Positions 10,114 to 19,526 of a stretch of DNA of 64,000 nt are shown here, piece after piece. The notes beneath the pieces were generated by a model, which saw nothing but the letters and a program-made list of their open reading frames with translations, was not told the DNA's origin and did no database searches. Positions within the stretch are counted from its first letter, which is position 1. Each line of letters opens with the position of its first letter. The translations under genes were made by a program, and so were the position numbers. Source of the stretch: Isoperla grammatica (Eukaryota; Arthropoda; Insecta; Plecoptera; Perlodidae); contig OX246746.1 in the NCBI GenBank assembly GCA_945910005.1, positions 40,051,005 through 40,115,004 of the forward strand, read 5' to 3'.

Positions 10114-10237
10114 TGTAATATACCACAAGAGTTCCGTACACACGTTTAGTTACTAGCTGCCATCTTTATTGAACTACTTCACACATGTCACACAATGCTG
10201 CCAACATACAGGTTTACAGGTTTATCAATACACTACA
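10114..10237 (-). repeat. Gypsy-1 extra LTR, inverted
   Basis: This is the reverse complement of the 124-bp LTR, with no difference seen. It ends CACTACA at 10237, directly against the right target duplication CTTGT (10238-10242). The eight bases before it (GTCGCCAA, 10106-10113) are the reverse complement of the first eight bases after the 5' LTR, so the copy includes the beginning of the primer-binding region. Confidence 0.93.
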
Positions 10238-10242
10238 CTTGT

Positions 10243-13008
10243 ATTGATCGAGGTACGTACCTTCAATTCAACTTTTTCCCTGGATGGTTATTACACTCTT
10301 AGCAAAATGAGAGATAACAGCAATGGAGGGGGTTTAGCACTATTTATTAAAAACGATATTACATGCATAAATGTTGATACTAGTTTTAAATATTTTGAAG
10401 GTATATCTTGTTTGCTCACATGGCCTACGGGCGTGTCCTTGTCTATGTTAGCGATGTATAGGCCTCCTTCTAAAACATCTCCAACTGCTGCGAAAACTAG
10501 TTTTATAAATGAATTGTCGTCGTATTCTCAATCAAATAAAAACAAAAATGTTTTAATAATCGGAGATACAAACATTGATGTATTAGATATCTTTGATAAT
10601 TGTGTACATTTATATGAAAATGAACTGGCAGGTCATGGGTTCACGAAGTGCATTACGCAACCAACTAGAGAGGAGGTTATGGCAGGAAAATTAACACAGT
10701 CATGTATTGATCACGCATACATTAAAGGTAATGTCAATGACGTGGACGTGGCAGTGTTTACAACTAAGGTTAGTGATCATTATATGCTTATGTTAGCCTT
10801 GGACTTGAACTCAGGTAGGCCTATGCATCGTACCCGGTCAGAGACCGAGTTTGTTTTGGATGAAGTAAAACTATACAACATGCTGAAGGCCGTTCACTGG
10901 GGAGATCTAGGAGATTATCCCAATTGTACTGACATATACAATGCCATAGAAGATATATTTGCCAAAGCTTATGAATCATGTACTGTCAACGTCCATACCA
11001 AAGCGAGGAAAAATAAACGAGTAAATCAAGAATGGGTAACAGACGAGATACGTGAGTTGACTAAATGTAGGGACAAATGTTTTCAAAAATGGAAAAGTGC
11101 TAATCTTTTAAATCCTTTAAAGGATTTTTATTTGCCACAGTATAAACAGATAAGGAATAGAGTTAACAGCCTTATAAGAAGAACAAAAAAATATTATTTT
11201 CAGAATAAATTTGAACATTATAAAAATGACATTAAAAAAACGTGGCAAACTATTAATAATGCAATGGGAAGAAAGCCGAAAGATTCTGTCGATGACATTA
11301 TTGACAGATACTTAGGGCAAAAAAATTCGCACGCGGAAATTGTAGATTGCTTTGTGAACTCTTTTGTTGAGGGTGTGACTAAATTACAGCAAACTTGTGA
11401 CAAAAAGGTCTGCACTCCATATATAGAGAGGGGTCAAAATCAATCGTTCTATATGCCGGAAGTGTCAACAAGGGAAGTCGCAGCAATTATCAATAGTATG
11501 GAACGTAAACAGCCGGGTATTGACGGTATTCGAGTGAAAGATTTACAGAATGTGTGCGATGAGATAAGCCCCTATATTGCTAACTTTATAAACTTATCAA
11601 TTGAAGAAGGTGTGGTGCCTAAAGGGTTGAAAATTTCTATAATTAGATCTATTTACAAAAAAGGAGATCATCTTGATTATAGTAACTACAGCCCTATCGC
11701 GTTACTGCCAGTAATTGAAAAAATATTAGAACGTTGTGTGGAAAATGCGCTATCAAAATATTTGGCTAATTTCAACATTATAACTAATCAACAATATGGC
11801 TTCCAGAAAGGGAGAAGTACGTCAGATTTATTGTTACAATTTACGGATATCGTTAATTCAAAACTAGACGATAATATGCATATTGAAGCTATGTTTATTG
11901 ATTTTAGCAAAGCTTTCGATACTCTCAACCATAACATACTATTAGATAATCTGGAACAAATAGGAATAAGAGGCAATATGCTTAAATGGTTTAAGAGCTA
12001 TTTAAGTGATAGAGAAGTATCGGTCAAAGTTCGTAAAACAACCAGTAAAAAATTACCTGTCAATACCGGGGTACCTCAGGGTTCAATTTTAGGACCAATT
12101 CTCTACCTGATTTATGTGAACAATATTATCAATTACATGCGTAAATGCAATATCTATTTATATGCAGATGACACAGCAATAATAGCTGTACACAAAAACT
12201 TATCAATTGCCATACAATATTTACAAATAGACTTCAACAGATTATTATTGTGGGCTCACGATAATAAGCTGGTTATTAACATAGATAAAACAAAAATTGT
12301 TCATATATGTAACCCCTTAAACCAAGATCGTCACTCTATTGTTAAGGTCATCTCTCACTCTTATGATTGATTGCATGGTGAAGCATGTAGTTGTAAATCG
12401 GTCGTTCAATGTGTGGATAGCCATATGTACCTAGGAATAATAATTGACAACCGACTTAGTTGGTCACCACATATAGCCAAATTGTGCGGTAAATTACAGT
12501 CATGCCTTAGCCAAATGTATTCGATCAAAAACATGTTTCCGGTTAACGTTCTTAAAACAATTTATCAATCTCTGGCAGAATCCGTATTAATGTATGGTAT
12601 TTTAGCATGGGGTAACGCGTCGCAATCTAATTTGAATAAATTAATAAGCTTACAGAATCGACTGATTCGTTTGTTCACTAACTCAGTTGAAAATGAGACC
12701 GGAGATAATATTTATTTAAAGGGAGATGTGTTACCGGTTAATCAATTATATATGTACAGGCTTGCAATACAATTCAATTTTAAATCTAACTTTAAAACAC
12801 CCATCCATCGTTCCATCGCAACGCGTTCTCAAAATACAGTACAGCTTTTTATTATGTGCCGAATTATACCAATAAGCATGGCGCCAGGACTCTTAAAGTA
12901 ATAATTCCTAGTATTTTTAATGATTTGCCTCAGTATATAACCGCGATTCCCTCACTTAGTCAACTTAAAAGAGAAGTTAAAGATTTCTATATAAATAAAA
13001 ATAATTAA
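10243..13008 (+). pseudogene. LINE-A ORF2, main part: APE endonuclease and reverse transcriptase
   Basis: It continues the 5092-5279 reading frame after the Gypsy-1 insertion. Endonuclease blocks: GGGLALFI, LSMLAMYRPPS, VLIIGDTNIDVLD, SCIDHAYIKG and VSDHYMLML. RT blocks: IIRSIYKKGDHLDY, NQQYGFQKGRSTSDLL, AMFIDFSKAFDTLNH, GVPQGSILGPILY and the catalytic YADDT. The frame is broken by a TGA at 12368-12370 (LINE-B has Cys there). A 5-bp duplication near 12840 then diverts the frame; the authentic C-terminus ends at the TAA near 13008, as the sister copy at 17730-18286 shows. With these two lesions the copy cannot give full-length protein. Confidence 0.92.
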
Positions 13009-13199
13009 TGACACAGTTAAGTTTAGTCTCGGTTGTGTTTTCTTTGCTTTGGTAGCATTATAATGTGTATGTTAATGATTGTAAATCTTCATTTTCTTCA
13101 CAATTATTTTAATAATTTTTTTTTTTTAATTTTTAAATTAATTATGTTAATATGAAATTATTTGTGGTTTTTGTGTATTTTGTTTCTTTTGGGGAGAAC

Positions 13200-13228
13200 C
13201 CCACAGTCAAGCCTTAGGGCTTAGTGGG
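13200..13228 (+). other. LINE-A 3' UTR hairpin
   Basis: CCCAC pairs with GTGGG and an inner AAGCC pairs with GGCTT around TTAG. The hairpin lies about 70 nt before the poly(A) run. The sister copy at 18204-18232 carries it unchanged. Confidence 0.6.
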
Positions 13229-13294
13229 ATAACAATACATGTCCTATGTATACTTTTGTGTCAATATAACTCTCAATAAAAAAAAAAAAAAAAA

Positions 13295-13298
<4 letters not shown>

Positions 13299-13343
<45 letters not shown>
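13299..13343. repeat. (TTA)n microsatellite
   Basis: A short ATT repeat directly after the LINE-A poly(A) run and before a LINE-C 3' end. Confidence 0.95.
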
Positions 13344-13674
13344 TTCCTTTTTTTCCTTGTTAGTAAAATTTATTGTAGACTTTTATTTTGATGTATAAGA
13401 AAATTGAATATTGTTTAGTTTTTTCCTCATGAATGTATGCCGCTCCAATATTTTTTATTTCAATTTGAAGCGAAGCCCACTGTTAAGCTTCTATAAGCTT
13501 AGTGGGCAAAGCGATTAATTTAAATATTTACTTTGTTGAGAGTTTTGATTTAATTATTATTATATGTGATTGTTGTGATTTTGATCTTATATTATTTTGT
13601 GTCTGTTTATTTTTCTAAATGTGTACTTTTATTTATTGTATACTGTGTAAATTATACCAAGATTTAAAAATGTA

Positions 13675-13705
<31 letters not shown>
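13344..13705 (+). mobile_element. LINE-C 3' UTR, second copy (strongly 5'-truncated)
   Basis: It is nearly identical to 3535-3870, including the hairpin (GCCCACT 13475-13481 with AGTGGGC 13501-13507). It ends in a poly(A) run that meets (TTA)n. No coding part remains. Confidence 0.9.
13475..13507 (+). other. LINE-C 3' UTR hairpin (copy 2)
   Basis: Same stem and CTAT loop as at 3657-3689. Confidence 0.6.
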
Positions 13706-13730
13706 TTATTACTATTATTATTATTATTAC

Positions 13731-13813
<83 letters not shown>
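13706..13813. repeat. (TTA)n microsatellite
   Basis: ATT repeat with a few ACT interruptions, lying between the LINE-C tail and the 5' end of LINE-B. Confidence 0.96.
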
Positions 13814-13827
13814 GCGATATATTAGGA

Positions 13828-13861
13828 ATTCAGCGTTCAGTGTTCGAGTTGGACGGACGTG
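13828..13861 (+). promoter_or_regulatory. LINE-B internal promoter: initiator plus DPE
   Basis: ATTC starts at 13828 and GGACGTG lies at 13855-13861, i.e. +28 to +34, the same geometry as LINE-A. About 14 extra bases separate the (TTA)n from +1. Confidence 0.62.
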
Positions 13862-13887
13862 TTTCTTAGAGCTCCGGATACCGGGCA

Positions 13888-14751
13888 ATGTCGTTGCTAT
13901 GTAACAAGTGCAATCGCGCAGTGTCGGACGACGGGGATTTTGTGAGTTGTGAGGGTTGTAATTTGTTTTACCACTACGGTTGTTGAAGTATAAAAAAATC
14001 CACGCATAAAGCAAAATCAGCTAGTGCGAAGTCATTGTGGCGCTGTGCTAATTGTCGAGTGAGAAGAACGTCGGTCGAAGAAGAAGAGGAAGGAGACGTG
14101 TTAAAATTTATTAAAGACATGGTGCTTGCATTGCAAAACGATTTGTCTGAACTGAAAAATGATATGAAGTCAGCAATGGCTTCATTGAAGGACTTCAAGA
14201 GTACCATTGAAGACATTAAAGAGAACCTAAATATTAAAGACGAAAAAATAGAAGAGTTAAATCAAAAGCTCGTACGTTTGGAACAGTACGGAAGGAATAG
14301 GAACATAATCATTGACGGAGTGGATGAAGCTGCGAGTGAAGACGTGGAAGGTATAGTTCTTGACATTTCTAATCATTTGAATATTCCTCTTACCAGTGAC
14401 GACATAGAAGCAGCCCATCGTCTGCCCAGTCGAAACGAAGGTAGGCCCCGTAAAATTATTGTTCAGTTTAGTTCAAGGAAGAAAAGAGACTTGTTTATTG
14501 TCAAAAAACGAGAGGTGTTGACTTCTCAGCAAATATTAGGTGGTCGTCGAGGGTCCGATACCAGAGTTTACATCAACGAGAATCTCACACCACATTACAG
14601 TGGTCTCCTCGTAAAGGCGAAGCAGCGCGCTAGGGAAGCAGGATACAACTTTGTGTGGTGGCGAAAAGACCGAATTTTTGTGCGCAAAGACGAACAAACA
14701 CGTAAGCTTATCTCAATTTGTTGTCCGAGAGATCTGGATAAGTTAAAATAA
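13888..14751 (+). pseudogene. LINE-B ORF1: PHD-type finger, coiled coil and RRM-like domain, one nonsense codon
   Basis: From ATG 13888 the finger reads LCNKCNRAVSDD, FVSCEGCNLFYHYGC, then TGA at 13984-13986, then LWRCANC. LINE-A has a Gly codon context at the stop, so this is a point nonsense change. The rest is open to 14751: an acidic stretch, a coiled coil (about FIKDMVLALQNDLSELK to KIEELNQKLVRLEQ) and the globular block EAAHRLPSRNEGRPRKIIVQF, VYINENLTPHY and YNFVWWRKDRIFVRK. Read as a nucleic-acid-binding ORF1 protein. Confidence 0.88.
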
Positions 14752-14809
14752 CCTACGTCAGCTTCGATAGGGCTGATTGTGAGACGACCAGGCTACGGAC
14801 AAGGTCACG

Positions 14810-17346
14810 TCATTAACATACAATTCTCTGAGCACGTGTAAAACAGTAAGTAATATTGACGACTGGTTTAATGGATTAGATAGTTCTTCATTTAAAATTT
14901 TGTCTTTAAACATTAGATCAATAAAAAACATTGGGATGAACTCAAAGTGATATAAGAAAAGCAAATAGGTTTATTTGATGTGCTTGTTTTAAGTGAAGTG
15001 CGTAGTTTCAACTCAACGTTTTGTTTGGATGGCTATTATACTATAAGTAAGACAAGGTTTGACAGCAGTGGAGGTGGCTTGGCATTGTTTATTAAAAAGG
15101 ACATCAGTTGCACCAATATAGAGAATAATTTTACACACTTTGAAGGAATTGCGTGTTCCCTTGATTTTCCATCGGGTGTGTCATTGTCAATGCTAGCAAT
15201 ATATAGACCACCGGCAAAGTCATCTCCAACTGCTGAGAAAACTCGCTTTGTCAATGAACTTGCGTCATACTATGACACACATAAGGACAAGAATGCTATA
15301 CTGGTTGGGGATATAAATATTGATGTATTGGATGTTTTTGATAATAGTGTACAACTGTATGAGAATGAACTGTCTAGATATGGGTTTTTGAAATGTATTA
15401 CGGAGGCAACTAGAGAGGAAATTATATCAGGTAAGCTGACAAGGTCTTGCATTGATCACGCATTTGTTAGAGGTGATGTAAATAACGTGGATGCGGCAAT
15501 ATTCACCTCAAAAGTAAGCGACCACTACATGGTAATGTTAGTCTTGGACTATGGCACAGTTGATATGCAGCGTTCTAGGGAGACAAATAAGTTGTGTATA
15601 GATGAAAATAAATTATACCAAACTTTGAAATCTGTGCAATGGAGTGACCTAGATGCTTACGATAACTGTTCCGATCTATACAATGCCATTGAAGAAATAT
15701 TCAACAAAGCTTATACATCTAGTGCGTTCTTTAAACATTTCAAGGAAAGTAATAGAACAAATATAGAATGGATAACGGATGAGATACGTATACTATTAAT
15801 AAAACGTAGAGATAGTTGTTTTCACAAATGGAAAAACTGTAAGCTTCTAAGCCCGTTAAATGAAATATATAGATGTGAATATAAACAATTGAGAAACATG
15901 GTTAATAATGAGATTAAAAAAACTAAAAACGAGTTTTATCAGCGTAAGTTTGCACACTATAAAAATGACATAAAAAAACCTGGCAGACTATTAATAACTT
16001 ATTATGGAAAAAGCCTAAATATTCCATTGATGAAATTGTTGAAAAAATACCAGGGGAAAATACACTCGCGGGAGGAAAATGCAGATGGGTTTGTTAATAG
16101 TTTTGTGGATGGAGTTGAAAACATACAGCATTCTTGTAGTAAAAAGGTGTGTCCACAAACCGACGATAGGTCGCAAGTTCAATCTTTTTTTATGCCAAAA
16201 GTATCTGCGAGGGAGGTTGCGGGAATCATTAATGGAATGGAGCGCAAACAACCCGGTATTGATGGCATACGAGTTATTGATCTTCAAAATATATGTGAAG
16301 AGATAAGTCCCATTATTGCCAAATTTATAAATTTATCAGTTGAAGAAGGTATGGTACCACAGAAATTAAAAATATCTATTGTAAGGCCTATATACAAGAA
16401 GGGTGATCATATGGATTATGGGAATTATAGACCAATAGCTTTGTTACCAGTTATAGAAAAAATTCTAGAGCGATGTGTTCCAAATGCCCTAACAAAATAT
16501 TTAGCAAAGTATAAAATTATAACACAACAACAATATGGATTTCAGGAAGGTAAAGGAACGTCAGATCTTTTATTGCAATTTTCAGACTTTGTTAATTCAA
16601 AATTAGACGACAACATGCATGTTGTGGCCATGTTCATTGACTTCAGCAAAGCATTTGACACCCTCAACCATAAAATACTTTTAAGGAACTTGGAACAAGT
16701 TGGAATTAGAGGTCAATTGCTAAAATGGTTTGAGAGTTATTTGAGTGAAAGAGAAGTTGCGGTTAAAATTGGAAGTTCATTAAGTAAAAAATTAGCTGTC
16801 AAGTCCGGTGTGCCTCAAGGCTCAATATTGGGACCTATTCTATACCTTATTTATGTAAATAATATTGTAAAGTACATGCGGAAGTGTAAAATTTACTTAT
16901 ATGCTGATGATACCGCTCTAATTGCCGTTCATAAGAACTTAAACATTGCTAATCATTATCTACAAACTGACTTTCATTATTTACTATTGTGGGCCCACGA
17001 TAACGGTTTGGTTATAAACGTAGCAAAAACTAAAATCGTGCATATATGTAACCCTTTAAACATTGATCGGTTAAGCACCGTGAGAATTATCTCTCATTCC
17101 TATGATTGCATGCATGGTAAACTTGTACTTGTAATACTGTTATTGATTGCCTTGACAGCCACATGTATCTAGGATTAATAATTGATAATCGGTTTAATTG
17201 GGTTCCGCACATCAATAAATTATGTAATAAATTACGATCATGTCTCAGTCAAATGTATTGTATAAAAACTATGCTTCCTTCAGATACTCTTAAAACAGTT
17301 TACTTATCTCTAGCAGAATCAATATTAATGTACGGTATATTAGCAT
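14810..17346 (+). pseudogene. LINE-B ORF2: APE endonuclease and reverse transcriptase, broken
   Basis: The N-terminus has lost its start and carries a TAA, a one-base deletion in an A run near 14930 and a second stop (TAA near 14953). From 14980 the frame is open for about 700 residues. Endonuclease: GGGLALFIKKD, LSMLAIYRPPA, AILVGDINIDVLD, SCIDHAFVRG, VSDHYMVML. RT: IVRPIYKKGDHMDY, QQQYGFQEGKGTSDLL, AMFIDFSKAFDTLNH, GVPQGSILGPILY, YADDT. Another frameshift near 17130 precedes MYLGLIIDNRFNW (17163). The element is truncated at 17346 after MYGILA. Confidence 0.92.
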
Positions 17347-17683
17347 TGTCATGAATCATATGGATGGCGGTGGATCAGAGCAAGCATCGCCCCGCCCCGG
17401 AGACATCTTTCTTTTTGTGTCAGACTGCAGGCCGAGATGGTCGGGACTGGCATAGGCCTAGTGTACTAGTTGTATGTGCATCGATGTAATTCTGCTTGAA
17501 TATATTATATTAATATACTACCATGAATACCAGTGTGTTTTTATTCACATACACATCAAATGGCGACGAGGATGGGATGTTCCGATAGGCGTCAGGTTGG
17601 ATAACCTAAATATCTCCATGTGCTACCAGGCTGAGGCTTAGGCCTAGACTTCATTGCCCGAGCAGTAATTATTAGCAGTAAAA
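17347..17683 (+). mobile_element. Gypsy-3 LTR and leader fragment
   Basis: It starts TGTCATGAATC in LINE-B and runs to about 17562 (CACATACACA), followed by ATGGCGACGAGGATGGG, a primer-binding-type block like that of Gypsy-1, and about 110 bp of leader. No gag follows and no 3' LTR is present, so this is the left end of a Gypsy element lost by deletion. No matching target duplication can be found because the right side is gone. Confidence 0.65.
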
Positions 17684-17729
17684 AATTATTATTATTATTA
17701 CCTATTATTATTATTATTATTATTATTAT
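17684..17729. repeat. (TTA)n microsatellite
   Basis: ATT repeat interrupted once by CCT. It separates the Gypsy-3 leader from a truncated LINE-A. Confidence 0.93.
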
Positions 17730-18286
17730 ATTTAAAGGGAGATGTGTTACCGGTTAATCAATTATATATGTACAGGCTTGCAATACAATTCAATTTTAAA
17801 TCTAACTTTATAACACCCATCCATCGTTCCATCGCAACGCGTTCTCAAAATACAGCTTTTTATTTTGTGCCAAATTATAACAATAAGCATGGCGCCAGGA
17901 CTCTTAAAGTAATAATTCCTAGTATTTTTAATGATTTGCCTCAGTATATAACCGCGCTTCCCTCACTTAGTCAACTTCAAAGAGAAGTTAAAGATTTCTA
18001 TATAAATAAAAATAATTAATGACACAGTTAAGTTTAGTCTCGGTTGTGTTTTCTTTGCTTTGGTAGCTTATAATGTGTATGTTAATGTTTGTAAATCTTC
18101 ATTTTCTTCACAATTATTTTAATTTTTTTTTTATTTTTTAGTTAATTATGTTAATATGAAATTATTTGTGGTTTTTGTGTATTTTGTTTCTTTTGGAGAG
18201 AACCCCACAGTCAAGCCTTAGGGCTTAGTGGGATAACAATACATGTCCTATGTATACTTTTGTGAAAAATAAAAAAATAAAAAAAG
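17730..18286 (+). mobile_element. 5'-truncated LINE-A copy
   Basis: It matches 12710-13297 almost base for base (for example one difference in the stretch encoding QLYMYRLAIQFNFKSNF), but does not match LINE-B, so it is not LINE-B's own 3' end. It contains an open C-terminal fragment of ORF2 (to 18019, ending VKDFYINKNN), the 3' UTR hairpin (18204-18232) and an A-rich tail. It is flanked on both sides by (TTA)n. It preserves the undamaged version of the C-terminus that is frameshifted in the longer LINE-A copy. Confidence 0.88.
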
Positions 18287-18317
<31 letters not shown>

Positions 18318-18365
18318 TTATTTTTATTATTATTATTTTTATTATTATTATTTTTATTATTATTA

Positions 18366-18457
<92 letters not shown>

Positions 18458-18476
18458 TTTATTGTTATTATTATTA
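18287..18476. repeat. (TTA)n microsatellite with TTATT variants
   Basis: About 190 bp of ATT repeat; the left third alternates with ATTTTT. Open frames through it (poly-Ile, poly-Asn or poly-Tyr) are artefacts. Confidence 0.96.
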
Positions 18477-18956
18477 CGTTGCCCCATGCCAAAGCAGTAA
18501 CTGCAAGAATACTGTATGTGGAAAATTTAAGATATTAAAATAATATGCAGGTGTAAGCAGGTTTGTCGCTTACAGTAATCAAGTTCAAGGTAGTGAAGTG
18601 CACTGCATGCCCACCTTACTACATTTTGCACAGAAAATTTAAAATATTTTTTTAGAATTTCTATTTCTAATTACATCTTCAGCTGTTGGTACCACTGAAT
18701 TTTCCGAGCTTGTGCTTTGGCACTGGACAGTCTTTACAAGTTGTATCCCGGACCTTCGTCACGCTTGCAGCTTGCATGGCATCAGACAACAGAATCTTCA
18801 TTTTATTAGAGATAAATTTTGGCTTAGAAGATGAAATAACAGTGTGATTTGAAATATTATTCAAATAAGATCTCAGAAACTGATAAGAATAGTGATCGAT
18901 TCAATAGCAAGGTCAAGTCTTTAAAAGGAGCATCGAAGCAAAGTATAGGTACTCAC
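18477..18956. other. Fas1 intronic sequence, no other feature
   Basis: Directly downstream (minus strand) of exon E4's donor. I see nothing coding and no next exon here. Confidence 0.5.
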
Positions 18957-19098
18957 TCTTTCCGGACTCCCTGACTCGCAGCCTAAGATGATCCCGATAG
19001 GTTGGTAGAGTGATCGTTTCATTAGCAATTACTTTCAGATCGGCCATTGTGTAAACTCGATCCGATACCACTAGATGTCTTTCCAAGATCTGGCGCAC
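18957..19098 (-). CDS. Fas1: Fas1 exon E4 (FAS1 domain 4, middle)
   Basis: 142 bp, encoding VRQILERHLVVSDRVYTMAD and continuing to TLPTYRDHLRLRVRESGK. The acceptor is TTTTTTAG before 19098 (minus strand). The donor is GTGAGT at 18956-18951. It starts in phase 0, fits exon E3's end (GYH) exactly, and leaves one base. The block ILERHL...LPTYRDHLRLRVRE is what I expect of the last FAS1 domain of arthropod Fas1. The acceptor region is tandemly duplicated upstream (see 19099-19297). Confidence 0.82.
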
Positions 19099-19297
19099 CT
19101 AAAAAACACAAGATCACACGTATAGTCCAGCTTTCCTTCTGCTTCATGCAAAGTACTCTTACTTCCACTAGTAAGCTTGCTTTATCTGATGCACCTACAA
19201 AACACAAGATATCACTTGTCAGTATTGAGTCTGTATAGTCCAGCTTTCCTTCTGCTTCATGCAAAGTACATTTACTTCCACTAGTAAGCTTGCTTTA
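19099..19297 (-). repeat. Tandem duplication of the intron end before exon E4
   Basis: The block with TATAGTCCAGCTTTCC and CTTCATGCAAAGTAC occurs at 19121-19185 and again at 19234-19297. The acceptor-like stretch (CTTGTGTTTTTTAG on the minus strand, 19112-19099) recurs 96 bp upstream as CTTGTGTTTTGTAG followed by GTGC. The intron end thus contains two copies of an acceptor. Confidence 0.85.
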
Positions 19298-19381
19298 ATC
19301 TCAACTGAAGGGGATCCTAAAAAACCCAACTTTCGTTTACAAAAGTTAGAATTAATAAAAAATAAAAAATCTGTCAAATCA

Positions 19382-19389
19382 GTAAATTT
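19382..19389 (+). repeat. hAT-1 target site duplication (left), GTAAATTT
   Basis: Exact 8-bp match to 29954-29961, next to the terminal inverted repeats. Confidence 0.92.
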
Positions 19390-19526
19390 TAGGGATGACA
19401 TCGGATACTCTGGAAGCCTGGATATCCAGCTCCAAATATTACTCGGAGCCGTTTTTCAGGTCTGGGTAATTTTTTAGTGTATTTCTAGGCTAAAGTTAAG
19501 CGTCAATATTGCTGCGGTCGATTCCG

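Larger units (their letters stand above)
5280..10237 (+). mobile_element. Gypsy-1 LTR retrotransposon with an extra inverted LTR
   Basis: It is flanked by the 5-bp duplication CTTGT (5275-5279 and 10238-10242). The order is: 124-bp LTR (5280-5403), primer-binding region, gag, pol, purine-rich tract, 124-bp LTR (9976-10099), a 14-bp spacer, and a third 124-bp LTR in inverted orientation (10114-10237). I see no difference between the three LTRs, which implies a recent insertion. The domain order PR-RT-RNaseH-IN places it in Ty3/Gypsy. The target duplication encloses the inverted LTR, so the whole composite behaves as the integrated unit. Confidence 0.93.
4119..13298 (+). mobile_element. LINE-A, full-length APE-type non-LTR retrotransposon split by Gypsy-1
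   Basis: The element begins at an initiator-like ATTC (4119) directly after (TTA)n. It encodes a PHD-finger/coiled-coil ORF1 and an endonuclease-RT ORF2, and it ends in a 3' UTR with a CCCAC/GTGGG hairpin and a poly(A) run (13278-13297) that again meets (TTA)n. Gypsy-1 (5280-10237) interrupts ORF2 with target duplication CTTGT. Without it the element is about 4.2 kb. ORF2 carries one in-frame TGA and one 5-bp duplication, and ORF1 one frameshift, so this copy is inactive but young in structure. By its domains it looks like the CR1/L2/Jockey group; I cannot place the clade by eye. Confidence 0.88.
13828..17346 (+). mobile_element. LINE-B non-LTR retrotransposon, 3' end lost
   Basis: It is related to LINE-A (same ORF layout, about two-thirds of residues alike by eye) but is clearly a different family. 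It begins with the same initiator/DPE spacing right after (TTA)n and carries ORF1 and ORF2. It is cut at 17346, in the C-terminal part of ORF2, by an LTR fragment. The sequence further right belongs to a different LINE-A copy. Several stops and frameshifts show it is inactive. Confidence 0.88.

Noticed and set aside
10169..10242. LINE-A ORF2 start upstream of 10243
   Set aside because: The open frame extends into the inverted Gypsy-1 LTR and the right target duplication by chance; the real frame comes from 5092-5279.
18211..18543. Poly-Ile, poly-Asn and poly-Tyr frames
   Set aside because: Translation of (TTA)n microsatellite only.
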